DNA of 64,000 nt from Paraphoma chrysanthemicola (GCA_020744225.1 JAGMWG010000022.1:248001-312000); one strand, 5' to 3'. Shown: positions 11,701-23,055, counted from the first letter of the stretch. The notes: a model not told the origin generated them from the sequence alone. Made by a program: numbers and translations.

Positions 11701-13794
11701 CTCGGCACTACCAGGGGTCAAAGTGTTCCCATCGCTATCAACGCCACCACCATAAAAGGTGTTGCGATTGGCAGCCTGGCGCGCTCTGTGTCCCTGCTCC
11801 GCATCGGTCTTGGATCTTGGAAGCGGATTTGCCTGCGGGGCATTGCTGTGCTGCAACAGAGATATCGAACGAGGAACAGTTGCTCCTGTTGGTGATGTCA
11901 TGCCCATTGCATTGGGGTCCACGGGATATGAGCCGCGCGCTGAGGGTGCATTTCGCCAGTATTCATAGGACCCAGTCGAGCTTGTGCTCTGGTGGTTCAG
12001 TCGGCCTCGGTTGTTATTTGCGGCTGGCGGAGGAGGCAGAGGGCGATTGGAGATGCCTGGGTGGTAGAACATGTCCGGTGGCTCACCAGGCATAACCGCT
12101 GATGGACCTGCCAGAGTGGAACCTGACATACCGGACATGCCCGAGGCACTGTCCATCAGCGTCACCTCGTCACCTTCATCGTAACTCCGCCTGCGTGCGC
12201 TCGGCTCTTCCAGTCCGCCAGTCCCAAAGGTGTCAACGCGCACGTTGGCGGACAAGGACGGGAACGGGTGAATCGGGTCGTACTCGTCGCCCGCGGGTGC
12301 GGGTCGGCGCTGCGAGCCAGATGTCGCTGTGGGGTGGCTAGCTAGCTGGGCTGGACTGCCTCCGTAGCCAAAAGAGGGCATGCCTCCAAACATGCTCACG
12401 TCCACTCCTGCACCGACGTAGTCGCTGTCGCTCGCGCTTCCCTCCTGGCGTCTATTTGGATCGCTGGAAAGCTGAGGTGATTGCAGCGTCGCATAGCTGC
12501 TGAAAAGCCCCGTTCCTCCACTTTGTCGGCGAGCCTCGTCCTCGGCCTCCTGTTCTTCTGCCATCCGAAGCGCGGCCAATCCAGCAGCTGCCTCCACGTC
12601 GCTCTCGTCGCTAGCGTACGTGTCGCGTGGCGGGTATGCAGGGGACAGGTGCCCGCCATTCACGTGTCCACCGTTCCTGCCCGAGGGTTGTCTATTCACG
12701 TCGCCATAGTACTGGCCGCCGTTTGCCTGTTGGATCTGGATCGAGGGCTGCGGACTTTGCGAGCCACCAGTCGTAGTCAAGCCGAGAATATCGTCGAATA
12801 GTGCATCCTGGTTGGAGTACTGGTTGCCATTGTGATTGTGTTGGGCAAAGTATTCGTCGCTATCGGACTCGTTCGGAGGCGGAGGGAGCGGGCGCGAGGA
12901 GACGGTGCCGCTCCGTTGGGGCGAGCCATGAGGTGGTACCTCTGGCGTTGGCGGCAGCGGGTTGGAATGGTGGCTCGAGACCGAGGAGAACCTGTCTGCG
13001 CGTTGCTGCGAACCGTAGCCATTATCATACGTTGGCGGGGAGGGGAGCGGGGCATGCGAGGCACCCGTGGGGTAGTAGCCTTGTGACGATGCATTCGATG
13101 AGTGTCGCGCCGGGTAGTTGCCCCAATCGTCCGAGGGCAATGGCGCGCTCCCAGGAGGAACGGGCAGGGGCGGTGGGGCTGGAGCCGTGTAAGCTGACGT
13201 TCTCCCGCCCACGGACGATGTCCTCGCGAAAGATGATGCTTGCTGATACTGCGTGGGCGAAGGGTACCCGGCAGTCGGTGAGGTGGGCGAGAAGCCATAG
13301 GGGTGGCTGACTGTGTTGTTCCTGTTGAGGCTGTTGTCAGCGTAGAGTGCTGGATTGTACGGCTGCGGCGCGGTGGACGTTGGAGGAGGCGCAAACGTCC
13401 TGTTGACACCGCCATAATGCTGCGGGTTGGGCAGCGCTACAGCAGAAGAGCCGTAGTTTTGCGGATTGTACTGCTGCTGTTGTTGCTGTTGCTGTTGCGG
13501 GGGGTAGCCGTAGCTGCTGTTGTATCCGCCCGCCGTGGGCGACGCTGCCTGGTTCGTCTGGGCGGGATTGGCGCCGCCCATGAACAGCTCGTCGTTCTGG
13601 CGCTGGGCATAGCTGTCGCGCCTGGTGGGAGGGTAGCCGTAGCCAGGTGCGCCGCCGTTGGTCTGATCTCCATTATCAGTGCTTGGCGTTTGGCGGGCGT
13701 AGGGGTCCTGCTGGTACTGGCCTGCCGCGCCGCCGTTGTTGGAGTGGGGGATGCTGGGGTTGTAGTAGTTCTGCCCGTTCCCGTAGTACGACAT
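8701..13794 (-). CDS. ROM2: Rho1 guanine nucleotide exchange factor, Rom2 type (DEP-DH-PH-CNH)
   Basis: Two exons, one 45-nt intron (9592..9636), 1682 residues. The first ~680 residues are Gln/Pro/Ser/Tyr-rich and disordered, including a nine-glutamine run. A DEP domain follows at about 710-820 ([20 protein letters not shown]). The DH domain lies at about 870-1075 ([20 protein letters not shown], then [16 protein letters not shown]), a PH domain split by a low-complexity insertion at about 1090-1285, and a C-terminal CNH domain at about 1310-1670 that spans the intron. This order and length match fungal Rom1/Rom2 proteins, which load GTP on Rho1 at the cell cortex to drive cell-wall integrity signalling and glucan synthesis. 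The start at 13794 opens the disordered region; no upstream exon is needed. The symbol is by homology to the yeast gene. Confidence 0.93.
13471..13497. repeat. Polyglutamine-coding CAG/CAA tract in RhoGEF
   Basis: Nine consecutive glutamine codons on the minus strand, a mix of CAG and CAA, near residue 100 of the Rom2-type protein. Similar tracts in fungal regulators often vary in length between strains. Confidence 0.9.
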
Positions 13795-15076
13795 GGTGCC
13801 GATGTCGCGTGGTCGCTCGGAGGATTGCGATGGCGCGGTGGTGGGTGGGGAGGGCAGTCGATATCGTCATTCACGGGGCAGCTGCGCGATCAAGTTGCGC
13901 GGGCAGCATGACCAGGACGGCGACGCTGGGCTGGGTGTCGACAAATGTCGCGGCCTGGTCCAGCGCTGGTGTGTAGTGCAGCGAGAGGAGTGACGCGGGA
14001 GAAATGTTGTTGTGCGAGCGCATGCGCCCGACGCCTGAGGTTTGGTGGCTAAGCTGTACGGAGCGGTCCAGGTGCGTGCTCTGGCGGCCTCCAAGCGAAT
14101 CGTCGAATGTGTTGATGCGTGCCGTCGCGCGGGGGCGGGCCGTCGAGGTCAATACTGCGCTGCAGCGGCCTCAAGATGATCTGACGAGATGGATAAGATG
14201 GACAAACTCCAAAGCAACGTGGTAAGAAGTCGGCAGCGCCGTGTGCGGTGGGCAAGCTGCTGTGTTGTCGTGGAACTGGTCAGGTCCCGCTTCTTCTTGA
14301 TGCAGAGGATCAGCGCCTTCGGAAGCGCCTTATGGCACGCCTCAGCCGCCCCCAATTCCACCTCGCGCACTCCGCCGGCTCCTATGCACATTTGCACCCT
14401 GCATCATCTCTGCCTTGCGGTGCCCTTCTACGCGTCGCCGGCTGAGCAGACGGCCTCAAGCTGATCATTTCCCGCAGGAGCTTCAGCCTCCACCACCACT
14501 ACAGCCCTACCATGCATTTCTACAGAAGGACCCCCGAAACCCTCATATCTGCCACTTCGCAGCAGAAAAAGTGCAATTTCCTAGACATAATCGTAGCAGA
14601 TATTGAGAACGGAGCGGGAAGCACGACCTTACAGATTACGTCATGAATTCGATGCAAGTCGCATCCTTCGACGCCTGGCAAAGCACGTCGTCCAGGTACC
14701 ATCCGAGTATCATCCATCATCCCACGTCGAGTTGACATGGCCGCCAACGTGACGTCGCCGCATCACGCCTCGCTGTGGCTCCGTCGCCTACTTCGCGGTT
14801 ATCAGGTAATTACCCCGCATCTGGCTCAGGGTCAAGCTCGGTGCTGAGAGCAGCTGTCATGCTGTGTGGCCATCTCCACCTTTGGCCTCTTATTTCCGAG
14901 GTTCGACTGGTGCACGCCCTTGTCATGTATAAGACTGATCAATGTGCTCTTGGTGTTCATATCTGTGCTGCTTATACTTGTGTCAATCTATCTGCGAAAG
15001 GCTGGCTCAAAGCTCCATCTTGATATAATCCTGCATTAGTGCGCGTTCTGCTCATCTCCACAGCCACTCATCCACG
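13795..15076. other. Divergent intergenic region between RhoGEF and monooxygenase
   Basis: Holds the promoters of two divergently transcribed genes (RhoGEF leftward, monooxygenase rightward). Open frames on both strands in 13.8-14.2 kb look like G+C-rich chance frames. No further gene is supported. Confidence 0.5.
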
Positions 15077-16970
15077 ATGGCCATCCAATCCGAGCCAAAG
15101 TCCCTCTATGCCGCCCAAGGTAATTCAGCAGACGAAAATATCAACATCAACGTACGCGATCAACTCGCGCCAGAGACTGACGAACATGGCTACCGGATCA
15201 GAGAGCAACCCATGGGAACAAAGAAGAAAATCAAAGTCATCCTCATGGGCGCCGGAGCATCATCACTACATTTCTTCAAGAAAGCCGAGGAAGAGATGGA
15301 GAACCTAGACATTGTGTGTTACGAGAAGAACAATGATGTCGGCGGTACATGGCTGGAGAACAGGTACCCAGGTTGCGCTTGCGACATCCCATCCGTGAAT
15401 TACCAGTTCTCGTGGAAGATAAAATTGTGGTCACATTACTACTCCTATGCGCCAGAAATCTGGGAGTACTTGAAGTCGATTGAGAGTGAAAACGATTTCA
15501 TCAAGAAGTACATCAAGCTGCGGCATTGCATCGAGCACGTCGAGTGGGATAGCGCTGCTGGATTATGGCGCTTGAAGGTCCGCGACCTAGAGACTGATGA
15601 AGTGAAGGACAATAGTGCAGAGTTCTTCATCAATGCTGGGGGTGTTCTCAATAACTGGAAGTGGCCAGACATCCCGGGCCTACATGATTTTAAAGGGAAG
15701 TTGATGCATTCTGCACATTATGAGGAGGGCTATGATCTGTCCAACAAGAGAGTCGCAGTCATTGGCGCCGGCAGCTCTGGTGTCCAGATCGTCGCGGCCA
15801 TTCAGAACAAGGTCCAGCACCTCTACCACTGGATACGTTCACCGATCTGGATTACAGCCGGCTTCGCGCAAACATGGGCTGCGAAGAACGGGGCAAACTT
15901 TCGCTGTGAGTGATAACACGTTAAATTCTGGCAGCCGACACTAACAACGTGTAGACAGTGACGAGCAGCGAGACTACCTAGCTAAAAATCCGAAGAAATA
16001 TCTCGAATACCGCAAGCAAATCGAGAACGAGCTAAACCAACGCTTCAAATTCATCCTCAAAGGCAGCACTGAAGCCCGTCTCGCCCGCGAATACGCCGAC
16101 GGCGAAATGCGCAAGAAACTCGACAATAATCCCCGTCTTGTCGACAAAATGATTCCCAAGAACTTCAACCCTGGCTGCCGCCGCCCCACCCCTGCTCCAG
16201 GCTATCTCGAAGCCCTCGTTGCCCCCAACGCCACCATCTTCACCGACCCCATCGGCTCCATTACTCCCACTGGCTTCGTCGACCACGAGGGCAACGCACA
16301 CGACGTCGACGTGATCATCTGTGCCACCGGCTTCGACACATCCTGGCTCCCACGCTTCCCCTTCATCGCAAACGGCAAATCCATCCACGATCTCTGCTCC
16401 CCAGCCAACGGCGTCCTATCCTATCTCAGCGTCGGCATCCCCACCTTTCCCAACACATTCTCTTTCTGCGGCCCATACGGCCCACTAGGCCACGGCTCAT
16501 TCATGCCGCTCATCGAACAATGGACACGCTACATCTTCACCGCGATAACAAAATGCCAAATCGAGAACATCAAATCCCTAACCCCAAAACTCGCACCCTG
16601 CACCCAATTCCGCCAACACGCCGACCTCTTCCTGCAACGCACGGCATGGACATCACCGTGCCGCTCATGGTTCAAGCAAGGCAAGACAGACGGCCAAGCA
16701 GCCATCTGGCCCGGGTCGCGGCTGCATTTTTTGAAAATGATGGAGCAGCCGCGGTACGAGGATTACGAGATTGAGTACTGGGACGACAACATGTTTGCGT
16801 TTTTGGGCAATGGGTTTGAAATGAGGGAGTTTGATGGCAGGGATATTACGAATTATTTGGGGAATATTGATGGGGAGGGGAGGGATGTGCAGCCGGAGTA
16901 TGATGAGGGGTTGATTGATGTGCTTGGTGGGGTGACGTTGGATGAGAGTTATGTTGTCAGAGGAGGGTGA
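15077..16970 (+). CDS. Baeyer-Villiger-type FAD/NADPH monooxygenase
   Basis: Two exons with one 49-nt intron (15906..15954, splitting a Tyr codon) give 614 residues. The FAD Rossmann motif is ILMGAGASSLHFFKKAEEE near residue 58, then GGTWLENRYPGCACDIPSVN, typical of Baeyer-Villiger monooxygenases. A fingerprint of the form FxGxxxHxxxY occurs in FKGKLMHSAHY, followed by the NADPH motif RVAVIGAGSSGVQIVAAI. The protein resembles the fungal branch that includes StcW/MoxY-like enzymes of polyketide pathways and steroid or ketone monooxygenases, which insert oxygen next to a carbonyl. The neighbours (F-box-like protein, RhoGEF) are not biosynthetic, so a secondary-metabolite cluster is not supported and the substrate is unknown. 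No signal peptide is seen. Confidence 0.88.
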
Positions 16971-17360
16971 TTGGGTTGGTTGAGTTGAGTTGGGAAGGAA
17001 TGTAGTATGGCGTTTGTGTATGTATAGATGGTTTTGATAGTCATTACATATGTGTCTATTGCAACTTAATATATCCAGGGTGTCTACTCCTGGAGGCCTT
17101 CACACCTGCCTACACCTTTAGCATTACCTTGATTAATGCTAAGGACCTCAAGACTACTATAACTATTCTGCGGTATTTACAACTTTGCTTCGCACGTGAA
17201 TAAAGTTGGAAATCAACTGGATCTGGAGGGTGCAGTGACCGACAATCGGACTTTGCCGTTTTCGTCCTAGTCTTGTAGTGCGTCACCACACTGCTCCTGC
17301 CTGGCCATTCGCCAACAACAACAACTTCGACACAACTCGACACGATTCTCATTCACCAAA
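16971..17360. other. Intergenic, 390 bp
   Basis: 3' flank of the monooxygenase and promoter of the F-box-like gene on the same strand. No gene or clear element seen. Confidence 0.5.
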
Positions 17361-19073
17361 ATGGCAGCTCGACCTCCTGCTTCGTTAGGCGATTTGCCAA
17401 GCGAGCTACTGCTGCAAGTATTCACGCACGTCGATCCTTACGCGGAAGAGAGAGTACTTGGTCATATACCTGACGATCCACCGCCAAGCCATCCAGATCC
17501 ATATCTGGTCAAAGACTTTTTGGAGTGTAACAGCACTTTATGCAATCTTGCATTGACAACAAGATCTTTTCGGAATATAGCTCAAGAACAGCTTTTCTTT
17601 GCTCCCGTCATTGGGGGTTTCATATTTCGCACGCCTGTTGAATCTTCGAGATCAAGAATTGCTTACCTACTACGTACACTATTCGCGCGGCCAGACTTGA
17701 GAAGACATATTCGCCACATTCGACTCTGCTTCCCGCCATCTGAAGATCCCGACTATGAACCAAACTGCAAAGAGGAGGAGAACATGGAAGCGGAGGCTGT
17801 CAGGTTTGCAACAATCGTGCGCCAAGGACGGGTGGTCATCGCGTCACTGGATATGCCTGATAGACTCAAGAAGACTATGAGCTCACAGATGATCATGAAT
17901 TTTAGACACAACCTATTGGGGTTTATAATGGCACTGCTGCCACAACTTGAAATGTTGTCATTCTCTGATAACGCTACCGAGACTCCGCCTTGGTGGGATC
18001 AAGATGGGCATTGCTTCCGTCCGAATCTAGCTGGCATTCACTTGGGCAGTTTAACAAGCGACATGCCTCCGGGACTGCAGTGTCTTCCAGCCACGGCAGC
18101 GCTCAGGCGCATCAAGGTGTCGAGCGTCTCGATGCTTCGAATGGACGGATTGGACCTTTGTCCGCAACTGGACACTCTAGACATCAGCATGAAGCTCGCG
18201 GGTCTCGACGCTTTCTTTGCAGATGAGCTGAGGACGCTATTCTCTGAGTCCGACGCTGTGTCGAGCTTTCAAAATATACAACACCTCCGGATCGATTGCC
18301 AGGTGAAGTCAGTAGGCATCTGGGATTTTGCAACTCGTGTCTGCCTAAGCCACCTTCTACTACCTTTCACGAATTTGCGGAGTTTGGACTACTACGCCGA
18401 GCCTAGCTCCGAAAAGAACCCGTTCCGGAGTCTTCGTGCTTTTCCCCACTACCAGGCCAACATTCAGGCATATCCCGATACAGTCACTGAAGTAGTGACA
18501 GAGGCGCCTTACTGGGACGAAAGGCTCTACTACGCACGCACTCAATTCACAGACTACCAATATCTGGTCGACTCTCTCGTAAATGTCAGGTCAGAACTAG
18601 AAGCTCTTCGTTTACCTGGTGGATTCTGGACACTTCCTGGTGCGATGCGCAAGCCATTACCGCGGTTCGTCCTGTTCCCTCGGCTACATACCTTGGTATT
18701 TCCACAAGCGGCGATCCTCTCTATTAAGCTCCCCAATATGCGCTTTCCAGAGGTTGTCAAAGGAGATTTCGAACTACTCCCGTTACACGTTCTACCGCCG
18801 AAGCTGCGACATCTGAAAATTTTCGACGTGGATACATCGCTCCTCCAATCTGAATGGCTGAAAGATCTCTTCACTCAACAAGCCAAGTGTAACCAGTGGC
18901 CTGAACTGCAAGAGTTGGAAATTTTATGTGGGCCAATGATCGATGATGTGAGGCTGGCAGATTTGCTAGGGAGAAAAGGCTGTGACGACCTCTGGGAACT
19001 GATCGATAAGGCTAAATTCAAGGTGACACTTGGCAGAGACGACGAAGTGCCAGCTGTTCATAATATCGATTGA
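17361..19073 (+). CDS. F-box-like domain protein
   Basis: Intronless, 570 residues. The N-terminus reads LGDLPSELLLQVFTHVDPYA (residues 9-28) and continues to CNLALTTRSFRNIAQEQLFF around residue 80. This is the Leu-Pro-x-Glu-Leu-Leu and Leu-x-x-Val-x-Arg/Lys-x-Phe pattern of fungal F-box-like domains. The remaining 480 residues alternate short Leu-rich segments (for example PQLDTLDISMKLAGLDAFF, LHTLVFPQAAILSIKLPN, LRHLKIFDVDTSLL) that suggest irregular leucine-rich repeats. F-box proteins connect substrates to Skp1-cullin ubiquitin ligases. Many fungal members of this kind are uncharacterised and rapidly expanded, so the substrate is unknown. Confidence 0.75.
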   Translation: MAARPPASLGDLPSELLLQVFTHVDPYAEERVLGHIPDDPPPSHPDPYLVKDFLECNSTLCNLALTTRSFRNIAQEQLFFAPVIGGFIFRTPVESSRSRIAYLLRTLFARPDLRRHIRHIRLCFPPSEDPDYEPNCKEEENMEAEAVRFATIVRQGRVVIASLDMPDRLKKTMSSQMIMNFRHNLLGFIMALLPQLEMLSFSDNATETPPWWDQDGHCFRPNLAGIHLGSLTSDMPPGLQCLPATAALRRIKVSSVSMLRMDGLDLCPQLDTLDISMKLAGLDAFFADELRTLFSESDAVSSFQNIQHLRIDCQVKSVGIWDFATRVCLSHLLLPFTNLRSLDYYAEPSSEKNPFRSLRAFPHYQANIQAYPDTVTEVVTEAPYWDERLYYARTQFTDYQYLVDSLVNVRSELEALRLPGGFWTLPGAMRKPLPRFVLFPRLHTLVFPQAAILSIKLPNMRFPEVVKGDFELLPLHVLPPKLRHLKIFDVDTSLLQSEWLKDLFTQQAKCNQWPELQELEILCGPMIDDVRLADLLGRKGCDDLWELIDKAKFKVTLGRDDEVPAVHNID

Positions 19074-19113
19074 GAAATGCTCCTTACTACCAGGGAACGA
19101 ATAATAACACCCT

Positions 19114-19591
19114 TCACGGAGCATACGTCTTCCTCTGCTCCACGCCCTGTAACGCCTCGACCCAAGTAGGCCTATGCACTGTGTTCAACTCCACACTCGG
19201 CTTCGCCTCCAGCGGCCCAGTATCATCGAGACTTCCCACCTGTACAATCACCGTCCCTGGCGCAATAGCCGGCGCAGTCGCATACATTACACACGCACAC
19301 TTGCCGCAGAAGGTGTACCCGAGTTCAAATCCCTCGTCGCAATGAATTGTGCTGAAGTTTTCAAGCGTGCCAGAAGTGAGCTTGAAGTTCGGCTCCGGGA
19401 CCACGAGATTGAGGGATGCGGTGCTGCTGGTGTATTTGCGGCAGACGCGGCAGTGGCAAAGAGATGTCTTTCGAAGTTAGTACATTAGCTAGGATGATAC
19501 TTGATGAAGTACGCACGGCTTTGGATTCTTCCTCTGTGATATCAACTTCGTACTTCACACCACCACAAAGACAACTTCCGTGCAGCACCAT
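19114..19591 (-). CDS. GFA / CENP-V-fold zinc-binding protein
   Basis: Two exons (intron 19468..19516, 49 nt) give 142 residues. The start at 19591 gives MVLHGSCLCGGVKYEV, the standard N-terminus of the family. Zinc-binding cysteines are present in order: CLCGG near residues 7-11, CHCRVCRKY near 29-37, and CGKCACVMYA in the second half. Glutathione-dependent formaldehyde-activating enzyme (GFA) and CENP-V share this beta fold; most small fungal members have no proven catalytic role. The 3' end is only 40 bp from the stop of the F-box-like gene, so the two are convergent. An in-frame extension to 19738 exists but lacks family features. Confidence 0.85.
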
Positions 19592-20195
19592 TTGTGCGAA
19601 TGTCGAATTTCGTGAAAACGTAAGAGGAAGTGGAGTGAGGCTCTCACCTGCAGCATGCTCAGCTTTTGTACGTGTTGTGTTGTGTTGTACTGCGCATCTT
19701 GTGTCTATTTGTGGTTGACATAAGCTTACGGCTGACACAGCCCGCGGTGAAACTTCCGCTCAGGCTGAAAGGGGCCGAAGGGGCTGAAAGAGCTAGAAGT
19801 GCACCCATCACACCACTAAATTGCTACCAACAGTTCCGCACAAAGAAATACTTTTTTCTAGCTGGACTTAAAACTCTGGTTCGCTTAGGTATGGAAGTTT
19901 CCGTGTTCTGGGTCTGCTGCTTATTCTGCTGAAGTCACATTGAGTATCGTACGTGACTTATTTCCGACACCCACAAGGAGAGGAAATAAGGACCTACGAA
20001 TATGCGGAATTACGCTTTGACATGCAAATTGGCCGATTCGAAGATACATTGCCAACCTAAAGTAGCGCCGTCAAGACTACACTCGTGACTTATCAACCCA
20101 CCTTCTCCCAATCTTACAGCCCATGTGTCCTTCCCTCATCGTCCACAAGCCTTTACAAAACAATTTCAAGCCCCAATTAACATCGTCGCTTCGCT
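19592..20195. other. Intergenic, 600 bp
   Basis: Upstream of the GFA-type gene and downstream of the lactate dehydrogenase-like gene. No gene is supported; short repeats of GGCTGAAAG occur near 19769-19792. Confidence 0.5.
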
Positions 20196-21963
20196 TCACA
20201 ACTTCGCTCGAGGCGCGGCAGCGGGTATCTCGGGTAGCGAAGTCTCGAGGGACTTTGGAATCAAGTGCTCGACGTCGCAAATGTTGAGGTAGCGCGGATG
20301 ACATTGCGACAAGTGCGTGATACCCAGGAGGCGCATAGTGGTTTCCATTTCGTCTTTCATGACTATTTTCTTTATTAGCATATACACCCCTATTTTGCCA
20401 CTAGCAGACCACCACAAATTCCAGAGCCGAAAACACAGGATTGGAGAAACTTACTCTCAATGAAATGCTCAACGCCTTCTTGTCCATATGTCAGTGCGTA
20501 CAGAAACGGTCGGCCCATGCCCACGGCTTTGGCACCGAGACAAAGCGCTTTGATAATGTCTGTTCCGCGCCGCACGCCGCAGTCGACGTAGACTTCAAGC
20601 GAGGAGAAGACGTGTGGTGCGTGTTTGCGGATTTCTAGGAGCGTGAGGAGGGATGGTGGAGATCTACTACTAATTAGCCCAGGAATCATTTCGCCCAGAC
20701 ATTGAGCTTGAAGGGGTAAGTATATCTCACGTGTCGAGATTCCGGCCACCGTGGTTCGTGATCACGATTCCGTCTAGCCCGTGTTTTACAGCCAATACCG
20801 CGTCTTCGACTGTTTGCACACCCTTTGCAACAATAGGCAAATTAGTAGCCTTGCGCAACCACGCGATATCGTCCCAGTTGAAGGTATCATCAATGTATCC
20901 GCCCATCGTCCTTCCCAGGCCGCCGCCTTTTGAATCATTCGTTGCGGCAGCACCACTTATGGCCGCTTTAGCATTGGTACTCGTCTCTACTTTTACACGT
21001 TCGTCTCCCTCGCGTTTGCCCTGCACGGGACCATCGATCGTGAACCACACGCCTCTCATGCCGTTCTTCTCAGCGTCTTTGAGCAGTGCTTCCGAAGCTG
21101 CGCGGTCTTTGTTGACGTATAGCTGGAAGAAGAACGGGATGGAATTGGGTTGCACAGCAGAGGTAATTTCAGCCATTGTGTACGATGCGTTTGTTGAAAT
21201 CTAAGATTGTATTAGTTTAAAAGCTGGCTGGTACAAAAACTAAGTATCTCTTTTGTAGATGAAAGAAACTCACGCATTGAGCTATGCCGTATTTCTCACA
21301 GCCGCGAGCGAGCGCAAGCTCGCCGTCTGGATGCGCGAGTCGCGCCATGGCGGCTGGACTGACGAAGAAAGGTAAATTGACATCGTGACCGAGGAGCTGC
21401 GTGCGCGTGTCGATGTGTCTAATGTTTCGTAACAATCTAGGACGGAACCATATCCGGTCAAACATGCTCCGATTCGCGTCTCGCGTCACCAGGTTTGTGG
21501 CTGCTGAGGAGTAGAATGCCCATGCTTTCTTCGTAAGCACTTTTTCAGCGACGGCTTCGAAGTCGTAGGTGTTGATGAGAGATTGCAAGGGCGGCTTGGC
21601 CCCAATTTCTAACTTTGGCTGTGCTGAGTCTGTAGGAGGTGGTTTGAGGAGGGCTGAAGATGTCGATGAATCTATTCTTCCTTTTCTTTGGCTGGGTCCG
21701 AGGGTTTTGGAGAGGAGGGATGGAGAGTGGACGGCGTTGTACGCGCTTGAGGCGTCAAGACCGGCATGTCTGTATATGACTTTGCAATCTTAGTACCATG
21801 TGTCATTGCCAAGAAGGTATATCTCTTCCTTACTGTCGTTTCCACCGGGATGTGTAGGCGCGAATTCTGTAATGTCCCAGATGACGTCATCTACCACGAT
21901 CCAGCAGTCTTTCTCGCTGGAGTGCTTCTTGATTTCTTCTACGGATACAGTTGGGTCTGACAT
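20196..21963 (-). CDS. Cytochrome b5-FMN L-lactate dehydrogenase-like enzyme (flavocytochrome b2 family)
   Basis: Five exons, introns 21780..21833, 21201..21273, 20670..20730 and 20363..20454, 495 residues. Residues ~4-75 are a cytochrome b5 domain with FAPTHPGG and NAVHSPSLL supplying the two haem histidines. The FMN alpha-hydroxyacid dehydrogenase barrel follows with all active-site positions of flavocytochrome b2: Tyr in [11 protein letters not shown], Tyr in [11 protein letters not shown], Asp in [11 protein letters not shown], Lys in IVAKGVQ, and His and Arg in [11 protein letters not shown]. Such enzymes oxidise L-lactate or related 2-hydroxyacids and pass electrons to cytochrome c. No mitochondrial presequence precedes the b5 domain when starting at 21963, so location is uncertain; an upstream exon could supply one. 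Total length fits fungal paralogues of CYB2. Confidence 0.9.
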
Positions 21964-22388
21964 ATCGACGTTGGTGAATCCCAAACGATGGAATTGGCAG
22001 ACTTGTGACACGACTGGGGCGGTTGCTTTTGGGACGCATCTGTTTGGCCACAGAGGGCGATTCGCTGTTCTTTCCACCGAGCCAAGTGGGTCCGGCGAAT
22101 TGTCCGATGCCGTCGCAACAGCGGCGCGCTTGCAACACCAACACTCCACTCTTGACAACTATCCGAGCATCTGGCTTCGGCAAATAAGGAAACCATGTGT
22201 GCATCCAACCCGCAATGGTTGGGTTCGGCTACCGTGTCCCAAGCGTCGCCAGTAGATGTAAAGGTACTTTCAAGAAGTAGGTGTAATTGCGTCAATCTCC
22301 GAAGTTCATCATATCTGGAACGGCAGCTTTTTTTGCATTCATACCATATTTTGCACCCAGTATCATTTTCACAACAGTGGCATTCACG
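21964..22388. other. Intergenic, 425 bp
   Basis: Between the lactate dehydrogenase-like gene (leftward) and the epimerase-like fragment (rightward). Probably promoter sequence; no specific element is recognised. Confidence 0.4.
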
Positions 22389-22649
22389 ATGCGTATTCTC
22401 ATGATCGGAGTCGCTGGCTTCATTCGCCAATTGGTTGCGAAGAAACTCCTTGACGATGAGAACAATGCACATTCCCTCATTCTCACCGACATCATCGAAC
22501 CTCCAATTCCGTCCAACGCTCAGTCGTCGAGTCAAGTCAAAGTCATCAAAGCCGATCTCCTCACACAATCAAGCTGCGTGGTCGCAAAGGACGTCGATGT
22601 CGTCTATATCTTCCACGGCATCATGTCTTCGGGCGCGGAAGCTTCATAG
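22389..22649 (+). pseudogene. Truncated NAD-dependent epimerase/dehydratase fragment
   Basis: An 86-residue open frame starts MRILMIGVAGFIRQLVAKKL, which aligns by eye with the N-terminal Rossmann strand and glycine loop of SDR-type epimerases (GxxGFIGxxL). It continues through LILTDIIEPPIPS and VDVVYIFHGIMSSGAEAS, typical of the D-erythronate-dehydrogenase-like branch, then stops at 22649. Family members run about 320-350 residues, so nearly three quarters is missing. The second glycine of the loop is Arg. Just beyond the stop, PRLVLDTLW can be read in frame, resembling the later ATRLLLDTLR segment, so an internal deletion is suspected. Interpreted as a gene relic; an unusual short protein is less likely. 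Confidence 0.55.
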
Positions 22650-23055
22650 CCCCGTCTCGTGCTAGACACTCTCTGGCCTACTGAAGCAGCTCTGCCTACT
22701 CGCTTGAATTGCCTTTCGATAGTACTGCGCGTTTGCTTTCGTTCGGCGGCAGCGTTTTGCGGATTGCGGACTGAAACTGCCTTGAGGTACAAATAGGAGA
22801 TGAAGCCTGCAGCGAAGGTGACGCATACGGCAACAATAGTCAAGAGTTACTTCATCGTGTTGGGTGGTGTGGAAACAGTGGTGCGAGACTGCACTAGCTT
22901 GCTTCCGGCATTGAGACATTGTTAACTAACAAAGAGAGACAAACGACGCAGGCTTCCTTCAGGCATTGAGACATGGTTAATTAACAAAGGGAGAACAAAC
23001 GACGCAGGCTTCCTCCTCAAATCCAGCATCTGCTCCTCTGCCGAAATTAAACCTC
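22650..23055. other. Intergenic with tandem duplication
   Basis: Contains possible further remains of the epimerase gene at 22650..22720 and the 55-bp tandem duplication at 22907..23017. No intact gene. Confidence 0.5.
22907..23017. repeat. 55/56-bp imperfect tandem duplication
   Basis: Unit 22907..22961 (55 nt) is followed directly by 22962..23017 (56 nt). Both begin GGCATTGAGACAT and contain CAAACGACGCAGGCTTCCT; they differ by a few substitutions and one inserted A. The duplication ends about 40 bp before the ATG of the next gene, so it sits in its promoter or 5' UTR. Confidence 0.85.

Noticed and set aside
12777..13911. Several 200-residue frames on both strands
   Set aside because: Shadows of the low-complexity, G+C-rich N-terminus of the RhoGEF or its upstream flank; repetitive Arg/Pro composition.
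15077..19073. Secondary-metabolite cluster around the monooxygenase
   Set aside because: No polyketide synthase, NRPS, terpene cyclase or pathway regulator occurs nearby.
22389..22649. Calling the epimerase fragment an intact gene
   Set aside because: Only about a quarter of the family length is present and the glycine loop is altered.
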